In this document: positions 53,941 to 64,000 of the stretch, piece after piece
How the letters are laid out: each line of letters opens with the position of its first letter
How positions within the stretch are numbered: position 1 is the stretch's first letter
Assembly: GCA_000149265.1 (NCBI GenBank)
Contig: CH003126.1
Span: 496,038-560,037 of the forward strand
DNA: 64,000 nt
Source of the DNA: Ciona savignyi
Taxonomy: Eukaryota; Chordata; Ascidiacea; Phlebobranchia; Cionidae
Direction of reading: 5' to 3'
Notes under the pieces: generated by a model
What the model saw: the letters and a program-made list of their open reading frames with translations, nothing else
What the model was told of the DNA's origin: nothing
Databases searched by the model: none
Made by a program: the position numbers and the translations under genes

Positions 53941-54399
53941 GGTTTGCCGTTTCGTTGCTTTTCATTTATTTTTGGTTGATATTTTCTGCACCATACTTAA
54001 TCATCGTCGCCATCTACCAGTAAACAGGTCACCGGTTCCAAATAAAAAGAAAAGAAAAATAGCAGTCAGTCCATTATGCAAAATAACATAAAAAACACAA
54101 CATAAAAGGTACCCAATAAAACACCGAAACCAATACAATAGTGTTAATATGCATATTGCAGCCGTATCGGATATGTATCTGTTGTTATCTCACATCTCGG
54201 GGTATAATTGACTTCTTCCGTTTCCAAAATACACACACAATCAGTCGTCAGCATATATGGTGTGTTGTTTTGTTGTCTTGTAACTTTCCTTTTTATCGAA
54301 TCCTATATAAGAACAAGTAGACGATGTTACGTGGTAGTGGTAGATTACCTTTTTTGATGGTTAGAAGTTTTCAAAGCGAATACTGAAATACACTCGTGT

Positions 54400-55130
54400 A
54401 TTTAAACTGATTTTATACGGGTCGTTACGAGGATCGTTATTCCTGTTTTAATACGGGGCATTATGCGCTGATCATTATACTTGCTTTTATTTGGCAAATA
54501 CATGTTTTTTTAGGGGCGATATTATATGTGGATTATTTTACATGTTTTTATACGGAACATTATATGTGAATCATTATACTTGTTTTTATATGGGACCAGT
54601 ACCCATATCATTATACCTGTTTTATATGGGACATATTATATGGAACGTTAGACATGGTTTTATACGGGACATAATAGTCTTTGGATCATTATACATGCTT
54701 TTATACGGAACATTATATGTGAATCATTATACATGTTTTTATACGGGACCAGTACCCATATCATTATACCTGTTTTATATGGGACATATTATATGGATCG
54801 TTAGACTTGTTTTTATACGGTACATAATAGTCTTTGAATCATTATACATTCTTTTATACGGAACATTATATGTGAATCATTATACTTGTTTTTATACGGG
54901 ACCAGTACCCATATCATTATACCTGTTTTATATGGGACATATTATATGAATCGTAAGACATGCTTTTATACTGGACATAATAATGTTTCGATCATTATAC
55001 TTGCTTTTATATGGGACACAGTACCCGTATTATTATACCTGTTTTATATAGGACAGTATTTGGATCGTTATACTTGCTTTTTTATAAGACACTATACGCG
55101 CTATCATTCACTACGGTTACTATGACGGTA
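54400..55130. repeat. Satellite-like array with 153-bp higher-order unit
   Basis: About 23 subunits of roughly 30 bp (CATTATACTTGTTTTTATAC, GGGACATTATATG). The marker GACCAGTACCCATATCATTA recurs at 54594, 54747 and 54900, a constant 153-bp step, so blocks of about five subunits were copied together. The array leaves long open frames that are not genes. Confidence 0.93.
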
Positions 55131-55800
55131 TACGCATTCCGTACCTGATGCCAATACGCTATATTCTACCTATTATTGCATGGGAAATTACACGGGATAC
55201 GTTGCGGTATATAATACGCTCGATTATACGTGCTACTACACAATTTATTATCCCGTTACCGCTACTTTCACGTCTTTACGCCACTTTATTGATGCGTCAT
55301 GTTAATAACTTGGTTTTATTGTTAATATTACTCAATTGTAATAGTTTATTATTATTAATAACTTGGTTTTATACACTTATTTTATACACTTACTATTTTA
55401 TTTTATACACTTATTAATAACTTGGTTTTATTTTTAATATTACTCAATGTTGCCTAAGGCAACTTGCCTTATATTCATATGAATCTGGAAACAATAAGAA
55501 TGTTTTTGACCCTTTATTTGTCATCTCCAAATAAAGTGATTTAATAGAGTTATATTCACTATTTAACTATTTAATGTTTCTCCTTACATATTATTGATTT
55601 CTACTACACTATATTCACATTTCTACCTATTTTCTACTATTAATAGTTTATTTTTAAAATGTTTTTTTTTGTCATTTAACTGTGCACTTATAAATTAAAA
55701 CTTACAGTAGAAGTTAAAATTAGCAAAACTTACTGTTTTGACTTAATATTTTAGCCTTAATTGTTTAGTTTGAATTTCATTTTTTCTCCTTTTGATTACG
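55131..55800. other. AT-rich intron segment
   Basis: TTATTAATAACTTGGTTTTAT-type words recur at 55300-55440. I see no gene. Confidence 0.55.
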
Positions 55801-55809
55801 AGACTTTCA

Positions 55810-56010
55810 GAATATGGTATAGGATATTTATGTTTAATGCCCCCAATACAAAAAAAAGGGGCGTTATCACATGGGCAAATGTCAAACCACCTTATGTCCA
55901 CTGTCGGGTTACAAGAGCTTTTGCTGTGTGTTGTGTAATATTAAGACATTCTTTCGGTTTTAGTGCAACCCATTAATTGGTTCAAAATATGTCCCAAGGA
56001 CTTTCAGTTT
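55810..56010 (-). mobile_element. SINE 3' part, reversed
   Basis: GGATATTTATGTTTAATGCC, CGTTATCACATGGGCAAATG, CCACTGTCGGGTTACAAGAG, TGCTGTGTGTTGTGTAATAT. Confidence 0.8.
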
Positions 56011-56244
56011 TAATACAAGCTTTTGATATTCAAAATTTACCCTAATATTAAAAAACAAGAAATGATGTTTTGGCCCTATGTTTTTCCTTAAAAATATTTA
56101 GTTTTAACTTTTTAAGGTTTTTTAGTTTTAAGTTTTTTTAGTTTTCAGTAGCTTAAACTGTTTCAGTTTTTAGTAGTTTTAGCTTAGTTTATTTACTTTT
56201 CCATCACAGGATGCCAGTGTTAAACCAACCTTATTCCCTTCTAG

Positions 56245-56414
56245 CTCACTGTCGCGGGGATATTCACAGACAAGGAAGGACTGACCCTGATCCACAGTCA
56301 GCTTTGCGCCATACTCAGTGTGGACCGTGAACGACATGACTTGTTATCAGTGGCCATCAGCCTCTGCAAGCATAATGGGGAAGATATTGCCGGACTCATG
56401 CCAAGAAAGAACAG
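56245..56414 (+). CDS. UPF2: UPF2 exon: MIF4G-1 after the giant intron
   Basis: 170 nt, phase 0 in, phase 2 out, acceptor CTTATTCCCTTCTAG, donor ACAG|GTTGAT. Reads LTVAGIFTDKEGLTLIHSQL and later SLCKHNGEDIAGLMPRKN. It continues directly from RTDLRFIAE of the exon at 22245. Confidence 0.97.
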
Positions 56415-56509
56415 GTTGATTGAACTGATAATGACTCTATTCTGCCTTCTTTCCTTTATATCTCTTTTATTCTATCTGCCTTTTTTCCTTTATATCTCTT
56501 TTATGCTAT

Positions 56510-56690
56510 GATAGGATATTTATGTTTATTTCTGTGAATGGGAAAACCAAGGAGTTAACACACAGTCATCGTCAGATCACCTCGCGCCCACCGTCGGGTT
56601 ACAAGAGCTATTGCACAGTTGTGTGTGATTAAGACGTTCCTTCAATTTGGTTGAACCATTTAATCCACTAGGTTCCCAATGTCCATTAAG
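56510..56690 (-). mobile_element. SINE 3' part, reversed
   Basis: GGATATTTATGTTTATTTCT, GAGTTAACACACAGTCATCG, CCCACCGTCGGGTTACAAGA, CCATTTAATCCACTAGGTTC. Confidence 0.82.
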
Positions 56691-57559
56691 TGACTGCATC
56701 AGCATTTCTAGTTTATCAGATTGAACTTTGGATGCAACACTACCATTAGATGCAGGAAGTATATGTTCCCAACAACAATCTTATGTATAAAGATATTACA
56801 GAATTTTATTTATTTTTCCACTACTTTTTAAGTTAAAATAAACACCATGCCAAAAAAAATTTTTATACCTTGGACAAATTTAAAAATTAAACATTTTTTT
56901 TTATTTCAAACATTCCTTTTTTTTTTTTAATTGATGTATTTTTTAAGTTAAAATTCATTAGCTTTTAAGATTTTCAAAGACAATTTCCATAGATTATGTG
57001 GCTAATCTGTATGGGACACTATCTGTGATTATAGTGTTCCAATCAAAGTCGCATGCACCATGAACAAAACCACCATTGATTTTGCGCATAACACATTTTC
57101 CACCGCTACAAATCCCCTGGCAGAATTCCAGCGATTGTATATCAAACATCCCCGCGATTTCCGCAGTAGAGCGGAGCAGATTACCTGACGTTTATTTGTT
57201 TGATGTTTATTTTGGCCGAAACGGCAAATTTTTTTGCGGCCACATCTGTTTCAACCTAATGTGTTGATTGTTAAGTTTATATGGGCATTTTGCAATGACT
57301 AAAACTTGTTTTTAAAACCATTGGTTGTAAATTAGTTTATTGTAATGAAATATCGGAGTTAAATTATGTGTTTATTTGTTTTGTGTAAGTTTCTTAATAT
57401 TTTGCTCCTTGCTTGTTGCTTTATTCATTCTTCTTTTTTTAAGTATAATAAACAATTCTTTAATTATAATAACTATTTTCATCCAAGGTACTGCTTTATT
57501 ATTTTTATCTTAAAAACAAAAAAAAACTAAACTAAATTATCATTCTATTTATTTTCCAG

Positions 57560-57602
57560 GTTACTTGGGGATAAGTTTGGAATCCAGCTACCGAGAAGTG
57601 AG
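57560..57602 (+). CDS. UPF2: UPF2 43-nt exon
   Basis: Acceptor CTATTTATTTTCCAG, donor GAG|GTAAGA, phase 2 in, phase 0 out. Reads LLGDKFGIQLPRSE, aligning with the KFNLSFPPSE segment of animal UPF2. Confidence 0.93.
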
Positions 57603-58730
57603 GTAAGATTCAAATCGAAGTGTTTGTTTCTTATTCCCCCTATGGGTTGTGTTGCTCTTATTTTTTAAATTGGCCAGGCAGCCATAAGGTTGCGAGTTTA
57701 AATCCAACTGTGGGCCAGATGTGTCATTGGACATAACATATATTCCTTTTACCCAGTCAATTAGTCAATTGATTGGTCGAATGAAATCTGAAATTATTGA
57801 ATCGAAATGTTTGATTCTAATGGCCTATGTTGCTCTTATCTATCAAACAGTCTAAGAACCATAAGGTTGCAAGTTCAAAACCAATTGGGATTGGATGTGT
57901 CCTTGGTCAAGGCACATGTTGGATATTGGCTTATACCAAGTCTATTGTTTGGTTGACCAAAATCTAAAACTTTTCATTATTGTATGTCACACGAAGTAAT
58001 AGCTGTGGTCACCCTCTAGCTAAGTGGTGTTCTGAATAACGGTATAAACACTTTACGGACATTGCCTGAACCCAGCAGGTTAATGGGTTCTACAAAATTA
58101 ATTGCCCGTGTGTTAACCCCCATGGTTTTTCTAAGGTGTGAATTTAAATGTGAATATCCTATCCTCTCCTATATCCTCAAGCACATGTTTCATTCAAGTT
58201 ATAAGAATATCCCAGTAATCCACTTAGTATAATACTTATCAGTCAGTCACAAAAGCCAAGTAGTAAATCGGATTACACTTGGAATTAAGGCACAATATAT
58301 CATGCAATGTTATGTAATTATGATACTAATACGGCTGTGGTCGTTCATTTATCTCATAATTCTGAGAATTATGCTACGCGGAACTGTTATTTATGAATCC
58401 GGTTGTATAACTGTCAACTTGTGAAATATTCGCGATGGAAAAACACTTGTGGCCTTACTGTGCAAACTTCGATATTAATGAATGAAATTTTGCGGGAAGG
58501 CAACCTTGGGTGCGAAAGCTCGCGTTTTATACAAAAGTTTACACAGTTTGCCCACAAGTGCTACACAATGGCGAATATTTCACAATTTGACAGCTACACA
58601 ATTTAAAGCATAAATGATGGTCACTATTTGACAATTATTACTTATTAAGTCAAATCTGTAATGCAGCTCAATATAAAAGTTTGAATATTTGATATTAGAT
58701 TATAATGTCATAAACTTAAGCTAGAATAGG
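57603..58730. other. UPF2 intron with SINE remnants and a foldback
   Basis: Weak tRNA-like and SINE traces at 57670-57760 and 57840-58165 (CATAAGGTTGCAAGTTCAAA, GTGTCCTTGGTCAAGGCACA, GACATTGCCTGAACCCAGCA). A foldback lies at 58404-58599. Confidence 0.6.
58404..58599. repeat. Foldback: about 65-bp imperfect inverted arms
   Basis: The left arm 58404-58469 pairs with the right arm 58535-58599. The clearest parts are GTGAAATATTCGC with GCGAATATTTCAC and CACTTGTGGCC with GCCCACAAGTG. A shorter perfect palindrome (CATAATTCTGAGAATTATG) lies at 58354-58372. Confidence 0.85.
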
Positions 58731-58734
58731 ATAA

Positions 58735-59640
58735 GATATTCATATTTATCCTTGTGAATGGGAAAACCAAGGGAGTTAACCAACAGTCAATTGTCAGATC
58801 ACCTCGCACCTACCATAGGTTTACCGAAGCTATTACAATGTGTTAGGTATGATTTAGACCAGGGGTTCTCATTAAGTCGATCGCGATCTACCGGTTGATC
58901 GCGAAGGTGGTACTGGTCGATCGCGGTGTGACATTAAAAAAATATCATTCTAGCTTCAATGCCGTCACTTCTTGAATGATATACTGGGCAGCCATTCAGA
59001 TGACAACTGAATGTTGCCGTTCGGGTGACCAATCAAATCAAACAACGGCTCTAAGTACAGCAAAACTTGCCGAAAGCTCCGCTCTTTCGCCTTTCTCTTT
59101 CACTTTCTTAATTATAATTTTTCCCGCTTGTTTTTACCACAGTTTATTGCGTAAGACTGTACAGTCCATACAGTCGGAAATAAGTGTTACTCCGGCAGTT
59201 AAGTTTCTTAGACAGCCTTCAGTATTCATTCTATTCAAAGTTTTTTGTAATACCCTTCTTATTGAGTTGTTTTTTACCACTTTTTTTACTTTTCAGTATT
59301 GATAATGCAACATACATTGTACATACAAATAATCCTTAATACATTTGAAAATAAAAAGATGTTTTGCATTTTTGTAGTGGGTAGATTATTTTGACTCGGT
59401 CATTTCAAAAGTAGCTCGCATGCTGAAAAAGTGTGAGCACCCCTGATTTAGACGATCCTTCAATTGGGTAGAACCCGTCATTCTAATATGTTCAGGCAAT
59501 ATCGGCAAAGTACGTTGACCAAGAACTCAAACGACTATCTAGCGACCAGTTTTAATCCTACGCAGTCTCAATCCTACACAGTTACAATCCTACAACCCTC
59601 CGGCTGAAAGGCACCACACTAACCCACTAAGCTAAACATT
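58735..59640 (-). mobile_element. Reversed SINE split by a hAT insertion
   Basis: The left part (58735-58859) carries GTGAATGGGAAAACCAAGGG and GCTATTACAATGTGTTAGGT. The right part (59446-59640) resumes with GATCCTTCAATTGGGTAGAA and ends in a diverged reversed head. The parts join cleanly if 58860-59453 is removed. Confidence 0.88.
58860..59445. mobile_element. Non-autonomous hAT-like element, 586 bp, with 8-bp TSD
   Basis: Starts CAGGGGTTCTCATT and ends AGTGTGAGCACCCCTG; the terminal 12 bp match in inverted orientation with one difference. The TSD ATTTAGAC is at 58852-58859 and 59446-59453. Just inside the left end is a set of GATCGCG/CGATCGCG motifs. No transposase. Confidence 0.93.
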
Positions 59641-59702
59641 CAATAAGCTGATACCGAGATTCCCTCCATGCATTATAACTAAATTGGTTTGATTTTTTGC
59701 AG

Positions 59703-59821
59703 ATTTTCACTCCAGAAAAGCAGAAGATATTTTACACTGTCCTCACTGATTATTGGAATTCAGTCCACGAACACTTACTGCAGATGCATAAGGAACTGCA
59801 GGGGATAGAACGCAGAAACAG
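59703..59821 (+). CDS. UPF2: UPF2 exon
   Basis: 119 nt, phase 0 in, phase 2 out, acceptor TGATTTTTTGCAG, donor ACAG|GTAATA. Reads IFTPEKQKIFYTVLTDYWNS, then HLLQMHKELQGIERRN. Matches the ISPEKQ...FxNLLKEYFxSL...HRELQNxERQN region. Confidence 0.96.
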
Positions 59822-61214
59822 GTAATACACAATTCCTACATTTTTCCTTTTATAGAGAGTTTTTAACTTCTGTGTAATAAACAACTTCTGCATGGTGGCA
59901 AGTACATTACATTAGTATGGATGGGTCCACGGTAGCCCCGGGACCAGGAATATAGGTCATAGTCCCATTACTCCAGTGGTTGCCAGTAGGTAATTTTTAG
60001 TACAACTCCATCTATAAAAACACTCAATATTATACATAAATTGGGTTTATGTTGGGGTTAAAGTTTATGGTTAAAACTTAGTGTTGCCACTATGTATTTT
60101 GTACTTCTCCTTTGCTCAAATCTCATTTTGATGCCAAAAAAACAAATAAAGTAACTTTCAAAAAATAATAGAAAAAAATTAATGAAGTAATTTTTAAGAT
60201 TATGGATCATGTAAAACTATTTGAATTCTAAACAATGTCTTTGCATGGTGACTTTAGATATATTAACAGCGGTAATTTAAAATTAGGTTATTTTTTGGGC
60301 TTAAAAATGTCTTAACAGTTATCTTTCAAGTGCTACTTAACTCTCAATTTTTATCTATCGAAGGCGTCACATATAATTAGCTGATTATCAATTCGCGGCC
60401 AAATCAGTATCAAACAGTGTGCAGACATATAATACATACAATATCATATTATAGCCGGGTTCATGGTAGCGCCAGTACCAGAGGCCTAGGCCCTTGAAGG
60501 CTCCAACAGTCCTATGCATAGAATGCATAGCGTCTGTCTGAGATAATAGTGGCGTCAACTAGACAAGTGCTGCGAGCCTTTTACCTGACATTATTTTGGC
60601 TCCTGGTTTTTCTCCAGATTATATCTATGCCTTCCAACTATCAAAACCTTCAACCATAACTGACACCATATATGTATAATAGGACAAAAGTTTTACTTTT
60701 TATAAAATTTCATTTGTTTTAATTTTTCTTTTGCTTGTATGCTTATGGTGCAGTCTGACTTTTTTCCAACCAAATAACTTGGTGAGTTGGTGATTTTCAA
60801 CCAAAAGTTTGTATAATCCAAACGGGTCTTTAACTAGTCAGCCCTGTACTAGTACTACCAAGGCACTTAGCAGACAACACCTGAACCCAGTGGAGTAATG
60901 TGTTGTACTAAAAATGAAGGATGTCTTTATCACAATATGCTGCAATAGTCGGTATCTAGTAGTGGGTGCGAGATAATCCTATGATTGCCCATGTGATATC
61001 AACCTCTGAGTTTTCCCTTTCATGAAGATAAAACATAAGATGAATATCGTTGTAAACCCCTCCACACTACAGGCATTCTACAGTGGGTATCCAACACTGG
61101 GCGCGAAAGATAATATGATGATTGTCTGTGTGATAACTCTCTCGCATTTGATTTATGTGGATAAAACATGAATATCCAAAGATGAGTATCCTTGTAACCC
61201 CCTACACACCACAG
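59822..61214. other. UPF2 intron with SINE and tandem duplication at its end
   Basis: AT-rich to about 60770, with a short repeated phrase (GGGTCCACGGTAGCCCCGGG at 59924; a relative at 60462). A SINE covers about 60780-61045. The last 250 bp contain a duplication of the intron end (see separate entry). Confidence 0.6.
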
Positions 61215-61230
61215 GCACATACTACAAAAC
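60890..61230 (+). repeat. Tandem duplication: SINE tail plus a UPF2 3' splice site
   Basis: AAGATGAATATCGTTGTAAA then CCCCTCCACACTACAG|GCAT (decoy, AG at 61071-61072) is repeated 142 bp on as AAGATGAGTATCCTTGTAAC then CCCCTACACACCACAG|GCAC (true acceptor). The SINE-tail sequence between them (CACTGGGCGCGAAAG, GTGTGATAACTCTC) is also doubled. Confidence 0.88.
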
Positions 61231-61320
61231 AAGGGGGAGCTTCATGAAGAGAAATCAAAGGAATACTCCGACAAGCATGCTGCATATACCAAACTACTCT
61301 TCAGCTGTAATCAGCTAGCT
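61215..61320 (+). CDS. UPF2: UPF2 exon
   Basis: 106 nt, phase 2 in, phase 0 out, acceptor CCTACACACCACAG, donor GCT|GTGAGT. Reads HILQNKGELHEEKSKEYSDK, then YTKLLFSCNQLA. Matches KGELSEDRxKQYEEF...YQKLLANSQSLA. Confidence 0.95.
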
Positions 61321-63151
61321 GTGAGTTGTTATATCCAACTTTCCCTTCACTAGGATATAGGATTGAATATATTTTTCATATGAATGTGTTGTCACACATG
61401 TAATTGTGAGATTACCTCGCAAATAGGTAATGAAGGGATATTTTTACTAAAAACTTAAGATAAGATATTTTTGTCAAGTTTTGTTTTAAAGTGGTCCTTA
61501 CCTAATATCTTTGCCATTACTGCTCTAAATAAGGAAGGACAACACTATGTATCAACTTAAAGATAGCAAAAACATGATATCAATATTTTATCCATGTTGA
61601 CTTAACAATAAATATCAATCAGTAAATACTTAATCCGGGTTATAATTAGAGCTGCAACAATACTTATTTAAAAGTATCGATAATCTCGGGTCACATTTTG
61701 CGATAATCGTAATTATCGGTAGTAAACAATTCTTAATATATAAATAAACGTCTTTAACGGACTGATATGTTGTTTCTTGGTGACCATTAAACCTATAGTT
61801 TGTTTTTGAATAAGGCTTGCAAGTAAAATCAACCATATTTATATGTATTGCATTAAACTTTTATGTGTGTATTAATATCTATGTTGTATACCTACTTAAG
61901 GAACAAATATTTGCTGGTGCAAAAAAAAGTTTAACAGACGCCGATAAACATAGTTTGCAAATATTGCTATATTTGTAGTATTATTCTAACTGGTCATTAT
62001 TGATTGTTTCCCGTAATTCAAATCCCCTGCACCCATTAGAATTACTCATCTGTTTACATACTAGTTAGCATCATGAGTCACTGATCTCCTTAGAGGCACA
62101 CCTTCTGTTGAATATTTCTGCTATGTGTAAGCTGTTTGTGGCAAGTTATGGAAGAATTGCTGCTTTGTCCCAGATTTTGACACTTAATCTAAATTTTGAC
62201 ATTCTGTCAAATTTTTTAACAGCTGGTGCTTTGTCTCGCATTTTGAATAAAATTTTATACTGGCTACAAATTGCATTAATTTTGTTCGTTTTTGAATCTT
62301 TAGCACAGAATATTTAAATATAACTGAATAATAAAGAATATTTATCCTTATGTGGGGTATTAAAAGTCGCTGGAACTATTGCTGGAATACCCAGCGCCCG
62401 CCTTAGGGTTTAGTTTAATTTTGATCCTTCATTACATAAAAAAATACCATTATTTTTTTTAAAACAGAGGCAAAATAGAACAGTAAAAATACCATACTTA
62501 AAATGTCAGTAAACACAAACAGTATAATCGGGAAAAAAGACATTGAACCTTACATTAAGCAAAACAAATTTATTTTAAATTACTGGGTCTATTGCTTTTT
62601 GTTGTATTTTGGATGAAACTTCAGTTCTTTTACAAAGGCCATTTAAATTCATTGCAACCTGGAATGCATGCCCTATTTTAGAAGAAAACACACCATGCAA
62701 CATCTCCTTGAATCTTTCAACACAAATGCGGACAAACCAACGCTTTTCATGGATTAACTAATCCTCTATGACCACCCACATAGATCACCCCTTACTATCC
62801 TGTCTATATATGTCATTGGTTTAAATTCTGCACTATTTGGAACTTTTATTTTTGGAAAAAAATGTTAACCAAACCAGAAACCTTCTTAACCACCTTATAA
62901 AGCAGTCATTATGAAAGATTAAACAACTAATTACTTATAAAATTAAAAATTAAAAAAACAGAAAAAATAAATATAAATTTGAATTTCAATGCATTGGTAA
63001 AGCCTTATCTTCAGTATCACACTGTCTGCATACCAGTAGCAGGTATAAAGGCCTATAATTCAAAAACAACCCCGAAATTAATTTCATGTGGTCTTAAATT
63101 CTGCATTACTTGCCCAAATATGCAAATCAAGTTCCTTTTATTTCATTTCAG
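61321..63151. other. UPF2 intron, AT-rich
   Basis: I see no exon and no clear repeat beyond a weak SINE-tail trace near 61340-61450 (GTTGTCACACATGTAATTGT) and 62330-62400 (CTGGAACTATTGCTGG). Confidence 0.55.
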
Positions 63152-63191
63152 GATCTTTTAGATGTTGATGTACCTGATCTTCCTGAAGCAG
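63152..63191 (+). CDS. UPF2: UPF2 40-nt exon, last in the window
   Basis: Acceptor TTTCATTTCAG, donor GCAG|GTATTG, phase 0 in, phase 1 out. Reads DLLDVDVPDLPEA, matching DLLDENMPDLPQD of animal UPF2. The gene continues to the right. Confidence 0.94.
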
Positions 63192-64000
63192 GTATTGGTT
63201 GTTTATGATAACATAATTATTGTATTTTATGTTATATGCATTATAAAAGTAGGATGGATCTCACAATTAGACAAGGAATGTATTTACCAAAAAGGCCCTT
63301 GACTCCTTTAATCTGTTGGTGGTCTCAAACGAAAACACTATATGTACAGAATTCATATGTTGGGGTGAAATACTCATGTGTTTTTTTATACGTCTTTTCA
63401 TAAATTTTTCTTAAGTATGGTGCATTGTATAAGGGTGATTCTCACGTTCAAGGCATTTTGGGCGACATTCCTGGTCCTCTACTTTTTATAATGCACCATA
63501 CAAGAAAAACGTACAAGCTTATTTAGGAGTCAGATATTAGTTCATGTATTGCACATTTTGCAAAGTAACTTTCCCTGGCACTTTTAATACGCTATCTCAT
63601 CAAATATATGGTAAGGAGCTATATATAAAAAAAATAGCATAACATAAGTTACAAACTGTCAGACAGTTGTAAATAAGCAGCGATAAGTTAATCACATAAA
63701 AGTCAGATTTATTAGGTCCGGATATAAATTTTTGGTGTTAATATGCGGCTGTCGCAAGGCAAGTAGACTGCCTTGGCCCGGTGGAATGCTGTGGTTTAAA
63801 TGCTGACAACTGCTGTGCACTGTATTAGCTCTCGCAGCTTGACAATGGTACTTTTATCCGATGATTCAAACAATCCATTCAATGTGGATTCCCACCCATA
63901 GAGATATGTGTGATAAAACCAACCAACTCGACCCAGGCACGAGTTAATTGGCGATAACTGTGGATAATTCTTTAGTACAATAGGATTTCCCACCCATGGG
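63192..64000. other. UPF2 intron running off the window
   Basis: An inverted-repeat-like pair is visible: GTATGGTGCATTGTATAA near 63415 and TATAATGCACCATACAAG near 63487. No exon fits the required phase. Confidence 0.5.

Larger units (their letters stand above)
49035..54390. other. UPF2 intron upstream of the nested gene
   Basis: Possible promoter region of the nested gene, but no clear TATA or initiator was seen. It contains tRNA-like SINEs (49597-49695, 49880-49985, 53838-53940), two related blocks (50700-50780 and 51806-51895 share GTTCGCAAGGTxACTTGCTGA), a tandem repeat (51870-52240) and one unexplained open frame on the minus strand (51568-51843). 52241-53837 shows nothing recognisable. 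Confidence 0.6.
17348..63191 (+). other. UPF2: Gene span: UPF2, regulator of nonsense transcripts 2 (5' part)
   Basis: Ten exons join in phase: 17348-17415, 19194-19355, 20197-20277, 21100-21252, 22245-22298, 56245-56414, 57560-57602, 59703-59821, 61215-61320 and 63152-63191, about 331 codons. UPF2 bridges UPF1 and UPF3 in nonsense-mediated mRNA decay and contains three MIF4G domains. The match to animal UPF2 is clear: the block RPDENFFRKLDSSLKKNTAF leads into the first MIF4G domain, followed by LTEQQR, CAVHVCSL, RTDLRFIAEL, GIFTDKEGL, GEDIAGLMPRK, TPEKQ, KGELHEEKSKEY and DLLDVDVPDLPEA, all in the usual order. The second and third MIF4G domains and the UPF1-binding end lie beyond the window. 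One intron is about 34 kb and holds a whole gene on the other strand. The first coding exon was not identified. Confidence 0.95.

Noticed and set aside
54491..55417. Plus-strand frames of 79-152 codons
   Set aside because: Produced by the AT-rich satellite array and following low-complexity DNA; the repeated YGTLYVNHYTCF pattern is not a protein.

Overview
The window is animal nuclear DNA: AT-rich, with no bacterial-style long ORFs, many short exons with GT..AG borders in consistent reading phase, and introns full of tRNA-derived SINEs, MITEs and small hAT-type elements. Gene content (a chordate-like UPF2, a BTB zinc-finger gene and a coiled-coil fibrinogen-domain gene) and repeat style suggest an ascidian tunicate, most likely Ciona. 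The species call is inference. No alignment was run.

Three protein genes were rebuilt by eye. (1) 2372-15154, + strand: the 3' part of a BTB/POZ zinc-finger gene. Thirteen exons join in phase to 508 codons plus stop: end of the BTB fold, a long low-complexity linker, two C2H2 fingers and a Ser/Pro/acidic tail. Its 5' exons lie before the window. (2) 17348 to beyond 64000, + strand: UPF2, a core nonsense-mediated-decay factor. Ten exons cover the charged N-terminal region and most of the first MIF4G domain. The first coding exon was not found and the gene runs off the right edge. (3) 25220-49034, - strand: a complete secreted coiled-coil/fibrinogen-domain gene. It has 17 exons and 896 residues from the favoured Met and lies wholly inside one intron of about 34 kb in UPF2 (22299-56244), in the opposite orientation.

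Layout: 1-2371 intron or flank with diverged repeats; 2372-15154 zinc-finger gene with MITE clusters, a 36-bp and a 22-bp minisatellite and a 453-bp hAT element; 15155-17347 intergenic; 17348-22298 UPF2 exons between SINEs; 22299-25219 MITEs and a CRE-like triplet; 25220-49034 nested gene; 49035-56244 AT-rich intron with tandem repeats; 56245-63191 further UPF2 exons; 63192-64000 intron.

The most unusual patterns are the nested gene, its acidic extension after the fibrinogen domain, and recurrent tandem duplications that copy the end of an intron with its 3' splice site. The last gives decoy acceptors before two UPF2 exons and before several exons of the nested gene. Three small hAT-like elements have exact 8-bp target-site duplications; two of them sit inside older repeats.
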